Source of the DNA: Jeotgalibacillus alimentarius | GTDB taxonomy: Bacteria; Bacillota; Bacilli; Bacillales; Jeotgalibacillaceae | DNA length: 64,000 nt | Direction of reading: 5' to 3' | NCBI RefSeq assembly: GCF_000829445.1 | Contig: NZ_JXRQ01000015.1 | Span: forward strand, 62,001 to 126,000 | Shown here: in pieces, positions 42,540 to 52,304 of the stretch | Numbering within the stretch: position 1 is the first letter of the stretch | Layout: every line of letters starts with the position of its first letter | The notes under the pieces: model-generated | What the model was told of the DNA's origin: nothing | The model's database searches: none | The model's input: the letters and a program-made list of their open reading frames with translations, nothing else | Translations under genes and position numbers: made by a program

Positions 42540-44496
42540 GGGGCTGTTCAGACAGCAGCTGAGATCGGTTACGTGGATTGGCGTATTTTTAGCCATTGCA
42601 CTGGCAGTTATGCTGCCGCTCAGTATGTTTATCCGGGAGATGACACTTCGCAATGATCAGTATTACGCCGGGTTCGCCGATTACGAAGGCATTCTCAATC
42701 CGCTGACGGAATTTTCAATTGCGTTCCAATTGATCGCATTTTGTTCATTCCCTGTCCTGATTGGGATTATCCTGCTGAACTTTATGACGAATAAATCAGC
42801 AACCGATTTCTTTCACAGTCTCCCATTTAAAAGAGGAACGATCTTAACAAATGTGTATGTAACGGGTGCTGTGACATTATTTGTTCCACTCGTCATTACA
42901 GGCATACTCATTGCCATTCTGTATCCCTTCCTGACTGATCAGTTTTATGCGATCACTGATATTTTCAGCTGGATCGGATTATCTTACCTGATTATGCTGT
43001 TTATGTTCATTCTGACGGTTACGATCGGGGTGTTTGTCGGGAATGCACTGCTGCACGGGGCACTGACATATACAGTCATTGTGGTTCCTGCTCTGATCAT
43101 TCTGCTGATTCTGACAAACCTTCAGTACTATGTTACGGGACTTGCGCTAAGTGCTTATACAGAAACGCTGCTGACAAACGGTATTTTCTTTGGACGTCTG
43201 ATTGAACTGACACAGACTCCATTCACTTTGACGGAGTACCTTGTATACACGCTGATCGCTGCAGTGCTGGTGGCGCTGTCTTATCTGGCTTATGCGAAGC
43301 GGCCTTCTGAGGCGACAGACCAGACGATTGTATTCTCTTTCGTGAGATACGTATTCTTATACAGTCTGACACTGTTTGTGATGCTGATCTTCGGCTTTTA
43401 TTTTACCGAGATTCAACAGGGCAATATGGTGTGGACGATCGTTGGTTATGTGCTTGGTGCGTTTATCGCCTACACGATTTTGCAGATGATCCTGCAGAAA
43501 ACATTGCGCCTGTCTTGGCCATGGAAAGGATTTGTTGTATACGGTGTGGTGGTGACTTTACTGCTTGTGCCGATCAATCTTGTGGCAGGTTTTTATGAAG
43601 ATAAAGTGCCTTCAGCAGGTGAAGTGGCGTCAGTTGAGATTCATAGTCCTAACTCACGCAACAGTATCTGGTGGGACTTAGAAGAAACTGCAGACCCTTC
43701 TTTAACAGACCCTGAAGCGATTGAAATGGTAACATCCATTCACCGCGATATGATTGATCATGAATACAATATGCGTGATGACTGGAGCCCGGTGATGATT
43801 AACTATACGCTTGAGGATGGCAGTACACTGTCTCGGGAATATGATGTCAATCATGCCTACCTTAAGGACGTGACGGCTGATCTCAGAAGCACGCAGGACT
43901 TTAAAGAAACGTATGATCCTGTCTATATTGCTTCAAGAAGCGATAAGCTAAACTATATGATGTTTTACTCGAATCATAACAGTGAACCTGTGAGAATTGC
44001 TGATCCGGATGAGATGGAGAGTCTGATCAATGCAATGAAGGCTGACCTTGAAACAATGCCTTCAGAAGAGCTCGCAGTGAATTGGCAGCAACAGACTGCA
44101 GGTGAGGTCCAGTTCTCTATGCAGCTGCCTTATGACTTATATATAGGGATTACGACTGAACACACAAACACGATTGAATGGTTCAAGGAGCAAGGCTACG
44201 AAGATGCACTGTTCCTCTCTGAAAATATCGAATCTGTAACCGTTGCAAAGTCTGATGGTGACGAGTTCAATATGACGACAGATGCGATCGTATATGAACA
44301 ACGGATGACACCTGAAGATCTGAATGTGCCAACGATTGAGATTACTGATTCTGAACAAATTCAGGAGCTGTTCGAGATCAATTCCGGCCAGCGATACGGA
44401 GATTATATCGTGTTCTTCCGTATGAGCGACGGCTACAGTTTCGTCAGCTTTGATGAGGCTGATGCCCCAGACTTCATCACAAGCCAGTTCGACTAA
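42511..44496 (+). CDS. ABC transporter permease (YtrC/D-like)
   Basis: A 661-aa membrane protein. Two sets of helices (residues about 17-265, then 285-370) include the conserved segment NFMTNKSATDFFHSLPFKRG of ABC-2-type permeases. The 290-residue C-terminal part is extracytoplasmic, acidic and of unknown fold. GGGAGGTGTAGGCT supports the ATG even though it lies within the ATPase gene. Partner of the preceding ATPase. Confidence 0.82.
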   Translation: MKSGILLWNKGLFRQQLRSVTWIGVFLAIALAVMLPLSMFIREMTLRNDQYYAGFADYEGILNPLTEFSIAFQLIAFCSFPVLIGIILLNFMTNKSATDFFHSLPFKRGTILTNVYVTGAVTLFVPLVITGILIAILYPFLTDQFYAITDIFSWIGLSYLIMLFMFILTVTIGVFVGNALLHGALTYTVIVVPALIILLILTNLQYYVTGLALSAYTETLLTNGIFFGRLIELTQTPFTLTEYLVYTLIAAVLVALSYLAYAKRPSEATDQTIVFSFVRYVFLYSLTLFVMLIFGFYFTEIQQGNMVWTIVGYVLGAFIAYTILQMILQKTLRLSWPWKGFVVYGVVVTLLLVPINLVAGFYEDKVPSAGEVASVEIHSPNSRNSIWWDLEETADPSLTDPEAIEMVTSIHRDMIDHEYNMRDDWSPVMINYTLEDGSTLSREYDVNHAYLKDVTADLRSTQDFKETYDPVYIASRSDKLNYMMFYSNHNSEPVRIADPDEMESLINAMKADLETMPSEELAVNWQQQTAGEVQFSMQLPYDLYIGITTEHTNTIEWFKEQGYEDALFLSENIESVTVAKSDGDEFNMTTDAIVYEQRMTPEDLNVPTIEITDSEQIQELFEINSGQRYGDYIVFFRMSDGYSFVSFDEADAPDFITSQFD

Positions 44497-44503
44497 TTGA
44501 ATG

Positions 44504-44541
44504 CAAGGGATCTGTTTTTTAGGGTCCCTTCTTTCTTTTTG
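44504..44541 (+). terminator. Intrinsic terminator inside the ABC cluster
   Basis: AAGGGATC(TGTTTTTTAG)GGTCCCTT then CTTTCTTTTT. It may reduce but need not stop transcription into the second ABC system. Confidence 0.65.
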
Positions 44542-44568
44542 CCAAAAATAAGAAAAAGGAGTGTTAAT

Positions 44569-45261
44569 ATGATCGAAATTAACCAGTTGAGCCATCAGTT
44601 CGTGCTCGGTAAAAAGGGCCAGCAGTCCCGTCTTGATGTACTGAAGAATATCTCACTGCATGTAGCTCAAGGAGGAATCGTATCAATTGTCGGCCGAAGC
44701 GGATCAGGGAAATCAACATTATTGAATCTGATCAGCGGCTTTATCCGCCCTACTGAAGGAGAAATTGTCATTCTTGATGAAAAGGTCAGCGAGTTTACAG
44801 AAGAGGAATTTGCTGAATTCCGTCTTAAGAATATGGGCTTTATCTTTCAGAGCTTCCAGTTGATCCCAAGTATGACGGCGTATGAAAACATTGAGCTTCC
44901 GCTGATTTTAAAAGGGATGTCTGAACAGGCCAGAAAGCAGATGACACTTGAAATGATGAAAACAGTAGGCCTTGAAAACTTTAAGGATCATTATCCAAGT
45001 GAGCTTTCAGGCGGACAGCAGCAGCGCGTCAGTATTGCGAGGGCACTTGTGCTTGAGCCGCCTCTCATATTAGCGGATGAGCCGACAGGAAGTCTGGACA
45101 GTGAAACGGAAGCGGATCTGCTAGCTTTTATAAAGAAGCTGAATAAAGAACGCGGGATCACGTTCGTCATTATCACCCACGATGATGAAGTAGCGAAAAT
45201 TGGTGACCGGACCATTGAAATTGCTGATGGAGAACTTGTCCGAAACGGGGTGTTCGCATGA
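44569..45261 (+). CDS. MacB/LolD-type ABC transporter ATPase
   Basis: ATPase of 230 aa: Walker A GRSGSGKSTLLNL (about 42), Q-loop FQSFQLIPSMTAYEN, signature LSGGQQQRVSIARAL, Walker B LILADEPTGSLDS. This arrangement belongs to the MacB/LolD/BceA group, which acts with FtsX-type permeases. The start is the ATG with AAAGGAG; the in-frame 24 codons before it follow directly on another stop and have no site. It overlaps the next gene by four bases. Confidence 0.92.
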   Translation: MIEINQLSHQFVLGKKGQQSRLDVLKNISLHVAQGGIVSIVGRSGSGKSTLLNLISGFIRPTEGEIVILDEKVSEFTEEEFAEFRLKNMGFIFQSFQLIPSMTAYENIELPLILKGMSEQARKQMTLEMMKTVGLENFKDHYPSELSGGQQQRVSIARALVLEPPLILADEPTGSLDSETEADLLAFIKKLNKERGITFVIITHDDEVAKIGDRTIEIADGELVRNGVFA

Positions 45262-46592
45262 AGCTGAAAGACCAGTTTCGTTTTATCAGGCAGAATATGA
45301 AGAAAAATAAAATGCGCGTATTTATGACGATTCTCGCTTCTGCGATGAGTGTTGCATTCCTGATCGTTCTTGCGTCGGTTGCATTCGGCCTTCACGATAC
45401 AGTCATTAAAGATACCATTGAATCCCCGGAGGTAACACAGATTGAAGTAGCCGGAAAAGACGCCGGGAATGGCAATGCGGAGAGCCTGACCAACCAGAAT
45501 ATAACTGAGATTGAAGCGCTTGAAGGTGTCAATGCAGTCACCCGCGCTAAGCAAGTTAAACAGGAAACGCGCTACGTGACTGATGGTTATGAAATTTACT
45601 CTCAGACGTTCCAGAGCCACTTCCCTTCAATGAAAAATGCAGGAATTGAGTTAAAAGAAGGTTCTTTCCCTGAAACAAAAGATGAAGTAGCGGTAGGTTA
45701 TCATTTTGCGCTGAATCTGATGAAGGATGATGTGGATCCTGAAGAAGTTGAATATGGCGAGGACGGTCAGCTTTTACCAGAGTATCGCTTTACAGGTGAT
45801 ATCATCGGTCAGACTTTCGATCTTGAATTTAAAAGAATGGAAGACGGTGAAGAAATAACAGAAACAGTACCTGTGACGGTGACAGGAGTACTTGAACAGC
45901 CGGGCCGGGAATGGTACTGGGATCAGAACGTCTATATCACAGATGAAAAACTGGCTGAGCTCGAAGGCATCACCGGAACATCAAAAGCGATGCTGACTGA
46001 CCCGGGAGAAGCTGAAGAGGATACCGGATACGACACTGCCACTGTCTATGCAGATGATCTTGAAGCGGTTAAAAGCGTGATGACCTCCCTTGAAGATCAA
46101 GGATATTATGTGTATTCTATCGTAAGCGAAATGGGTCAGATCAATACACTGTTCAATATTGCAAAGGCCGGACTGATTTTCATTGGAACCATTGCAATAC
46201 TGATCGCATCGATCGGAATCTTTAATACAATGACAATGGCAGTTACAGAACGCGCACCGGATATTGGAATTATGAAAGCAATTGGGGCAAGCCCGAAAGT
46301 GATCAAACGGATTTTCCTGCTTGAGAGTACGTATATCGGACTGATCGGGGCAATCATTGGAATTGCGGTATCTTATATAATCAGTATTGGTGTGAACCTG
46401 GCACTGCCAATGATTCTTGAAACAGTGTTTGAGGAAGAGCTGCCTGCCGGATTACAGTTCTCCTCTATTCCGTTCACCTTAGTGCTGATCGCTGTTGTGA
46501 TCTGTCTCGGTGTGACGATGCTGTCAGGTTTAAGACCTGCAAAGCGTGCGACTGAGATTGATGTACTGAAGGCTATGCGCAGAGAAGTTTAA
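45258..46592 (+). CDS. FtsX/MacB-type ABC permease
   Basis: A 444-aa membrane protein with one N-terminal helix (residues about 20-45), an extracytoplasmic MacB_PCD domain (about 50-290), and three C-terminal FtsX helices (about 300-325, 350-375, 405-430) with the ITERAPDIGIMKAIGAS-type motif (AVTERAPDIGIMKAIGA). It is a mechanotransmission-type permease, perhaps for lipoproteins, peptides or antibiotics. Last gene of the cluster. Confidence 0.9.
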   Translation: MKLKDQFRFIRQNMKKNKMRVFMTILASAMSVAFLIVLASVAFGLHDTVIKDTIESPEVTQIEVAGKDAGNGNAESLTNQNITEIEALEGVNAVTRAKQVKQETRYVTDGYEIYSQTFQSHFPSMKNAGIELKEGSFPETKDEVAVGYHFALNLMKDDVDPEEVEYGEDGQLLPEYRFTGDIIGQTFDLEFKRMEDGEEITETVPVTVTGVLEQPGREWYWDQNVYITDEKLAELEGITGTSKAMLTDPGEAEEDTGYDTATVYADDLEAVKSVMTSLEDQGYYVYSIVSEMGQINTLFNIAKAGLIFIGTIAILIASIGIFNTMTMAVTERAPDIGIMKAIGASPKVIKRIFLLESTYIGLIGAIIGIAVSYIISIGVNLALPMILETVFEEELPAGLQFSSIPFTLVLIAVVICLGVTMLSGLRPAKRATEIDVLKAMRREV

Positions 46593-46596
46593 CCTA

Positions 46597-46639
46597 TTAA
46601 AAACAGAGCCGGGATCATCATCCGCGGCTCTGTTTTTCT
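46597..46639. terminator. Bidirectional intrinsic terminator
   Basis: AAAAACAGAGCC(GGGATCATCATCCGC)GGCTCTGTTTTT between the ABC cluster and the convergent GGDEF/EAL gene. Confidence 0.9.
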
Positions 46640-46650
46640 TATTAATCCAT

Positions 46651-48957
46651 CTACCCTCTGAAGTCAGCTGCTGCCTCACGCCAGGCGGCTTCCTGTTCAA
46701 GTAAAAGTGCAACCTGCTCAGGCTTCATGGGTCTGCCGAAATAAAATCCCTGAATATCTGAAGAACTGTTGCCCTTAATAAAAGCAGCCTGCTCAGCCGT
46801 TTCCACACCTTCTGTAATGATATGCATACCAATTCCCTCGAGAACTTGATAGAGTCCTTTCAGCAGCTTCGAATCAAATTCTTCTGATGGTACGTGTGTG
46901 ATAAATGAGCGGTCAATTTTCACAACATTAACCGGCATATTTCTCAGATTAAACAGTGTAGACGTCCCTACGCCAAAATCATCAAGCGCCACTCTGACGT
47001 TCTTCTTTCTCAGTTCTGCTGCAAATTCCACAATCTCTCCATCGAAAAAGAAAATATCACTCTCTGTAATTTCAATTTGCAGCTGCTCAGGCGGAAATTG
47101 ATATTTTTCGAGCAGGTCATCAAGCTTTTTCAGGAAACGCTCCTTGTTTTTCATCTGCATTTTAGAGACATTTACAGCTACCCCAACGTGTGTGTGCCCA
47201 CTTCTATGCCACTTTGCTGTCTGATCAATGCTCTGTTCGAGTACCCATTCACCAATGTCACTGATGAAGTTTCCGTTCTCAGCGATTGGAATAAAAATGT
47301 TAGGCGGAATTCTTCCTTTTACAGGATGATCCCACCTGATTAGCGCTTCAACACCAATCATGCGGTTTTTTGATCCTGTATAAACCGGCTGGTAATCCAG
47401 GTACAGCTCATTATTTTTAAGTGCAAACTTCAGATCGTTTTCAAGCATCAGGATGTTTTTATAATCCAGATCACCTGCAAGGTCATGGTAGTGGACCAGC
47501 TGGTTTTTCCCTTTTCGTTTTGCTTCATACATCGCGATATCAGCTGCCTGAAGCACTTCATCGAATGTAGCACCGTCCTCCGGATAATTGGCAACGCCTA
47601 CACTTGAAGTTACAAATGTTTTAATTTCATTCAGGATATAATTCTGCTTTAATTCTCTGATCATTTCATTGGCGCGTTCTTCAAGGTAATCCGGACCTGA
47701 GGTCTGCATCAGCATCAAAAATTCATCTCCGCCCATTCTCGCAATGACTTCGCTTTCTGAGCTTTTAAAATGACTTAATCTATCTGCGACTTTTTTCAAC
47801 AGGGCATCACCCATTTTATGTCCAAGGGAATCATTAATCCTTTTAAATCCATCCAGATCAAAAAACAGAAAAGCAATATTCGTATCAGCTGAATCTTTTA
47901 AGCGCTGGAATTCATCGATAATTCCATAGCGGTTCAGCATACCCGTTAACTGATCATGTCTGGCCATATTTGAGATCTCGCTGTGTGATTGTTCAGCTGA
48001 ATCCAGCATGCCGTTAATGGATTTCCCCAGTGCATGAATTTCATCCCCATTATGATTCTTCCATTGCACTCTCGCACTGATATCACGCTTGCTGCGAATC
48101 TGATTTAACTGTTTTGATAGTGAAGTCACTCTTGAAATCATCAGCCGGTCAAGCATGATAAAGAGGACAACAGCGATTACCGTCATTAACACAACTAAGG
48201 ACATAACAAACTTAGTAATCACATCTCTTTTAGAAAGATAATAACTGCGCGGTTTATCGATCGTCAGGAGCATGTTTACATTTCTTTCAGAGCCTCTGAC
48301 AGCCATTTGTCCCTCGAGACGATCCTCACTGACAGTTCTGACCGCTCTGTTTTGTTCGATTGATCCGTTTATTACTGTGGCGTCAAGTTCCAGTGATAGG
48401 TCGTATCCAAGACGCTTGACATAATTACTGCTAATATCCCTTGCAATAATCAGTTTTCCGGCAGACTGTCCGACACCTGAAGTCGGCAGCACTCTTTGTA
48501 CAGATACAATAAAAAATGAATCATTCATACCGATTAAATAATTATTCAGCGAGGGAGCGAGACCCGAAAATTGCTCTGTAAGCAATGCAGCTTCTTTTGT
48601 CAGTCCATAACTGCGGTCCAGCAGAAGCTCCCCCTCATTATTAATCGCCATCATCCGCCAGATTCTATTATTCATAAAAGTATTTTCATCAATATTGGCA
48701 GGTGTAAATTCAGGGTTTTCACCGCGCACAAAATCATACGTCTCATCCCATTGCGCCCAGTCCTGATTCAGACTCGTCAGCAGCTCCTGCTCAAGACGGA
48801 TCGCATTACTGATCCTATCCATATCTCTTAACATACTTTCTTCATCCATTGCCAGAGCATCAGCCAGCAGCATTGGCCTGATAAAAGTGGTCAGCAGTAT
48901 CAAAAAAAGAAACATGCTCCCCCCGATTACCCATAATGTCTGTTTTTGCAGCTTCAT
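46651..48957 (-). CDS. CHASE4-like GGDEF-EAL membrane protein
   Basis: A 768-aa protein. Two membrane helices (residues about 8-28 and 250-272) flank an extracytoplasmic CHASE4-like sensor; HAMP follows (about 273-325), then GGDEF with intact RMGGDEF (about 415) and EAL with intact GVEALIRW (about 535) and LDDFGVGTSTLFNL. It can make or break c-di-GMP; which prevails is not visible. I use the ATG at 48957 (GTGAGGGAT before it), not the one 21 bases upstream. Confidence 0.88.
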   Translation of the reverse strand: MKLQKQTLWVIGGSMFLFLILLTTFIRPMLLADALAMDEESMLRDMDRISNAIRLEQELLTSLNQDWAQWDETYDFVRGENPEFTPANIDENTFMNNRIWRMMAINNEGELLLDRSYGLTKEAALLTEQFSGLAPSLNNYLIGMNDSFFIVSVQRVLPTSGVGQSAGKLIIARDISSNYVKRLGYDLSLELDATVINGSIEQNRAVRTVSEDRLEGQMAVRGSERNVNMLLTIDKPRSYYLSKRDVITKFVMSLVVLMTVIAVVLFIMLDRLMISRVTSLSKQLNQIRSKRDISARVQWKNHNGDEIHALGKSINGMLDSAEQSHSEISNMARHDQLTGMLNRYGIIDEFQRLKDSADTNIAFLFFDLDGFKRINDSLGHKMGDALLKKVADRLSHFKSSESEVIARMGGDEFLMLMQTSGPDYLEERANEMIRELKQNYILNEIKTFVTSSVGVANYPEDGATFDEVLQAADIAMYEAKRKGKNQLVHYHDLAGDLDYKNILMLENDLKFALKNNELYLDYQPVYTGSKNRMIGVEALIRWDHPVKGRIPPNIFIPIAENGNFISDIGEWVLEQSIDQTAKWHRSGHTHVGVAVNVSKMQMKNKERFLKKLDDLLEKYQFPPEQLQIEITESDIFFFDGEIVEFAAELRKKNVRVALDDFGVGTSTLFNLRNMPVNVVKIDRSFITHVPSEEFDSKLLKGLYQVLEGIGMHIITEGVETAEQAAFIKGNSSSDIQGFYFGRPMKPEQVALLLEQEAAWREAAADFRG

Positions 48958-49049
48958 ATCCCTCACCCCCCCATTCATCAGGTCTTTCGAAATAGTTCTT
49001 TGTATTTATTTTACGGGATGTGGATATTTAGTCAATAACAATTAAATGG

Positions 49050-49080
49050 AAAAATCCGGTCTCACTTCTGAGACCGGATC
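49050..49080 (-). terminator. Intrinsic terminator of the SLH gene
   Basis: On the minus strand ATCCGGTCTCAGAAGTGAGACCGGAT followed by TTTTCC. Confidence 0.85.
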
Positions 49081-49084
49081 CACC

Positions 49085-50185
49085 TCAGATTGTCCAGCGG
49101 TCATTAATAATGGCGATCAATACCCATTCACCGCTGTTATTCTTTTCAAATACAAGATTCAGGCTTTGCCAGTCCATATAACCAAATTCTTCTGTTCCTT
49201 CATATGCATACTCTACTACTCTTCCTTCAGGATATTTCTGTCTGATTAATTCTCCTGTAGACATATGCTTTGAGCGGTCGTAACGCGTTTTGGATTCATA
49301 TTCAGCATCCATCAGCCACTCATCGTAATAGGCTGCCGGTGTCAGTTCAATCGGAAATCCGGAGCCATCCTGATCTCCCCAGTAATAAATATCAGGATCG
49401 CTCATGAAACCATCAAGCTCCAAAGCACTGAACTGTACCCCGCCATGATCAATACAGTTGCCGGCATAAGGACAGAACGTCAGCGGTTCTTCACCCATAT
49501 ACGCTGCAAGATCTCCGAATTCTTCATTTTGTAAATGACCAAGAATGTCATTTGCAGTTTCTAAAAGAGATTGATACTGCGGGACAAACGTTGGTTCAAT
49601 TGCCCGTGCAAGGAAGGCTGCAAACTGACCTCTTGTAATTTTCTCATAAGGTTTGAACGTTCCATCAGGATAACCGGTTGTAACGCCGTGTTCCTTCAGC
49701 TTAGCTACCGCTCTAGCCATCTCACCATCACCTGTCACATCACTGAATCCTGCAGGTTCAGCATCTGCCCATTTGAATGCTCTTGCAAAAATTAAAGCCG
49801 CCTGCCCTCTTGTCAGGTCCTGATGTGGCCTGAATGTTCCATCACTGTAACCACTGATATACCCATTCTCATACGCTGTCATCACATAACCTGAATAATA
49901 CGCACTTTCCGGCACATCACTGAACGGAGTTGGCCGCTGCTCTTTATAAAGAAAGATTCCTTCACCAATCATTTTCATCGCCTGTGATCTTGTTACTCTG
50001 TTATAAGGCCTGAACGTTCCATCATCATACCCATCAATAATCACCTGTTCATGAAGATAAATGATTTCCCATACAAATGGGTGATCCATCGGTACATCGT
50101 CGAATGACACAACACCTTTTGCCTGATTCGGAAACAGTAAAAACAATAGAATAGAAGCCGCTGCTAAGATCCCGAACTTTTTCAT
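49085..50185 (-). CDS. Secreted protein with three SLH domains
   Basis: A 366-aa exported protein: signal peptide (residues 1-23), three S-layer homology repeats (residues about 24-205), each with a DGTFRPY/H-type motif and the start pattern FSDVP...A..L/Y..G. SLH domains bind pyruvylated cell-wall polymer, so the protein is likely held on the wall. The C-terminal 160 residues (two Cys in TFCPYAGNC) match nothing I know. AAGGAGGCG supports the ATG at 50185. Confidence 0.88.
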   Translation of the reverse strand: MKKFGILAAASILLFLLFPNQAKGVVSFDDVPMDHPFVWEIIYLHEQVIIDGYDDGTFRPYNRVTRSQAMKMIGEGIFLYKEQRPTPFSDVPESAYYSGYVMTAYENGYISGYSDGTFRPHQDLTRGQAALIFARAFKWADAEPAGFSDVTGDGEMARAVAKLKEHGVTTGYPDGTFKPYEKITRGQFAAFLARAIEPTFVPQYQSLLETANDILGHLQNEEFGDLAAYMGEEPLTFCPYAGNCIDHGGVQFSALELDGFMSDPDIYYWGDQDGSGFPIELTPAAYYDEWLMDAEYESKTRYDRSKHMSTGELIRQKYPEGRVVEYAYEGTEEFGYMDWQSLNLVFEKNNSGEWVLIAIINDRWTI

Positions 50186-50265
50186 GGGAAAACGCCTCCT
50201 TTTGCTTTTTATTATAACATTTAACATGTATAAAATTTGAATGTTCAGAAATTTTATTTTCGCAT

Positions 50266-50303
50266 TAAAAAAGACCCGTTCGCAGTTGAACAGGCCTTTT
50301 TTG
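50266..50303 (-). terminator. Intrinsic terminator downstream of the YczE gene
   Basis: On the minus strand GGCCTGTTCAACTGCGAACGGGTC followed by TTTTTT, separated from the YczE gene by family B copy 4. Confidence 0.7.
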
Positions 50304-50309
50304 TATGCT

Positions 50310-50475
50310 TATTAAAGTAAAACGGAGTGAATGCACAGCTGATGATTGGAGTGTAAGGCGGTGACTCCTGCGGCAGGAAGGGACAGGTGTGACGATCATG
50401 GCGAAGCCTGATGGCTCACCGCCCGGCCGCGGAAAGCTTCCGCCTGAAACGGAAATCAACAGCCACCTTATTGAA
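50310..50475 (+). repeat. Intergenic repeat, family B copy 4
   Basis: TTAAAGTAAAACGGAGTGAA, GCACAGCTGATGATTGGAG at one end and GGAAATCAACAGCCACC at the other mark family B; the centre (GGCGGTGA...TCACCGCCC) can form a hairpin and is diverged from copies 1 and 2. The terminal repeats are eroded. Confidence 0.78.
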
Positions 50476-50485
50476 AGATTACTTT

Positions 50486-51115
50486 TTAAAGCACAACCTC
50501 AGTTTCATTCGTCAGACGCTTCCGCGTATTCGTAACCGGTGTGATAAACAGCTGAATCAGCGTGCCGATTCCAAATGCTACAATCACCGTTCCAAGCCCG
50601 ATCGGTCCGCCGAATAGAAACGCGATTACAAGCACACTTACTTCCATCACAGTTTTTGAGAATGCAAGACTCTTACCTGTGCGCGTCTGAATCGCAATCA
50701 TCAGACTGTCAATCGGATTTCTCGCAAAGTTTGCCTGCAGATAGAATGTGATACCGACTGCAATAATAATTACCCCTGCAGCAAGCATCATCGCTCTGAC
50801 AGGCATTGCGAGCGACTCAATTCCGGCAAAAGCAACAAGCAGCCAGAAATCCATAAACACACCAATGAGAAAAATCGTAATAATCGCCAGAAAATCAGGC
50901 ATCTTTTTCATTAAATATCCATTTAACAGAATCAAAATGATTCCGAGTATAAACACCCATGTCCCAACCGTAAAGCCGATTGTTTCTGATAAGCCAACAT
51001 ATAAAGCATCCCATGGTCCAACGCCAAGATCCGCAACGATCATCATACTGATTCCAAATGACAGCAGCAGTAACCCAAGCAGATAAAACATTCCTATAAT
51101 TAAACCTTTTTTCAA
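50486..51115 (-). CDS. YczE/YyaS/YitT family membrane protein
   Basis: A 209-aa integral membrane protein with five or so helices. The block LGVGPWDALYVGLSETIGFTVGT and the later GLGTVIVAFGIGTLIQLFI are typical of the YczE family. B. subtilis YczE is needed for bacillaene/surfactin regulation by an unknown route; here no such context is seen. The start is TTG with GAGGTG before it. Confidence 0.82.
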   Translation of the reverse strand: MKKGLIIGMFYLLGLLLLSFGISMMIVADLGVGPWDALYVGLSETIGFTVGTWVFILGIILILLNGYLMKKMPDFLAIITIFLIGVFMDFWLLVAFAGIESLAMPVRAMMLAAGVIIIAVGITFYLQANFARNPIDSLMIAIQTRTGKSLAFSKTVMEVSVLVIAFLFGGPIGLGTVIVAFGIGTLIQLFITPVTNTRKRLTNETEVVL

Positions 51116-51197
51116 GATGGCACCTCTTCTTTTTAAGATCTACCAGAATATCTTAACATGGAGAAGAGGTCCGTACCACTAAAATAATTGTCAATGA

Positions 51198-52304
51198 TTA
51201 TACTTCCTGAACGGATGTGATTTTCCAAACATCATTTTCAAACTTAAAATACACTCGAAGCATAGTTTCTCCATCACGGTTAATCGCCGCCACGTAGCTC
51301 TCCGTCTCAGAAAGATGAACTTCAACCAACTGAAAAGTTAAAAACTCGTACATAGGGCCATTGGTTAAAGCAAGTGATAATTCTTCATACCCTGCATATT
51401 GACCATAATCCGCTTCCTCACTAAATAGAATTCCCCGTGCCTCATTGTGGGTTGAATTAAATACCCGAATGATATTAACTGGTGAAAGATCTCTTAATTC
51501 CTGATCATCAGGATTTTCAGAGATACTCTGAATCACCTCACTTATACCTTGATAGTCGTAACCATCAAACGGCAATACACTTCCAGCATATAACCTTTCA
51601 TCCACTGAAGCCGGATCGAATTGAGTAAATGGAGGTCCGAAGTCCGGTTCTAACATGGCTCCACTTTCCGGACTGCCATCAGCCGGGTCAAATCCGATAA
51701 ATACTCTGCCAGTAACCATTGTCACCTCAGCACTGTTCTGATCCTCTATCCCATATATTTTCTCATAGAGTAGTCCGTATCCTATAAGCTGCATTTTATT
51801 TGAATTCAGCTGAACCGGAAAAGTATCCTCTGCTATATTTTTCGGTTCAAAAACAGGCTGGATACTGCCTTCAGGAAAGGATATCTCTCCTGTCAGCTCA
51901 ATTTGCTTTTCAAAGAGAATAAATGAGCCTCCCTTATTATTTTCAGGGGCAACGATATAGGTGGCTGTCCAGCCATTAAGTGTATCTCCCACTTGAATAG
52001 TCCTTAAGTCAATTTCTTCTGTCTGTTCAAACGTATCTTCAGTTTCAGTCTCGACCGTTTCCTCAATTTCCTCCTGCTTCTCCGGCTGATCGAGCGGCAC
52101 GCTATCCTGTTCCTCCACCCCTGTCAGCTGGATCACCAGAATCAGAGCTGCAGCTGCTGCTACACCTGAAAGACTGATCGGCAGCCATTTATTTGTCCGT
52201 TTTTTCTTTTTATTAATCTTCTCCCATACAGCATTTCTGTCCCCACTTGAAAATTCCGATTGAACAGGCCAGTTGATACGCTCCGGAAGCTTTTCCTTAC
52301 TCAT
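51198..52304 (-). CDS. Membrane protein, probable anti-sigma factor partner of the ECF sigma
   Basis: A 368-aa protein: cytoplasmic N-terminus of about 40 residues, one membrane helix (residues about 42-62), then an acidic linker (EEIEETVETETEDTFEQTEE) and a 260-residue extracytoplasmic part with no known domain. A single-pass protein overlapping the sigma gene by eight bases is the normal place of an anti-sigma factor; no zinc anti-sigma motif (HxxxCxxC) is visible, so it belongs to another class or has another job. Confidence 0.72.
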   Translation of the reverse strand: MSKEKLPERINWPVQSEFSSGDRNAVWEKINKKKKRTNKWLPISLSGVAAAAALILVIQLTGVEEQDSVPLDQPEKQEEIEETVETETEDTFEQTEEIDLRTIQVGDTLNGWTATYIVAPENNKGGSFILFEKQIELTGEISFPEGSIQPVFEPKNIAEDTFPVQLNSNKMQLIGYGLLYEKIYGIEDQNSAEVTMVTGRVFIGFDPADGSPESGAMLEPDFGPPFTQFDPASVDERLYAGSVLPFDGYDYQGISEVIQSISENPDDQELRDLSPVNIIRVFNSTHNEARGILFSEEADYGQYAGYEELSLALTNGPMYEFLTFQLVEVHLSETESYVAAINRDGETMLRVYFKFENDVWKITSVQEV

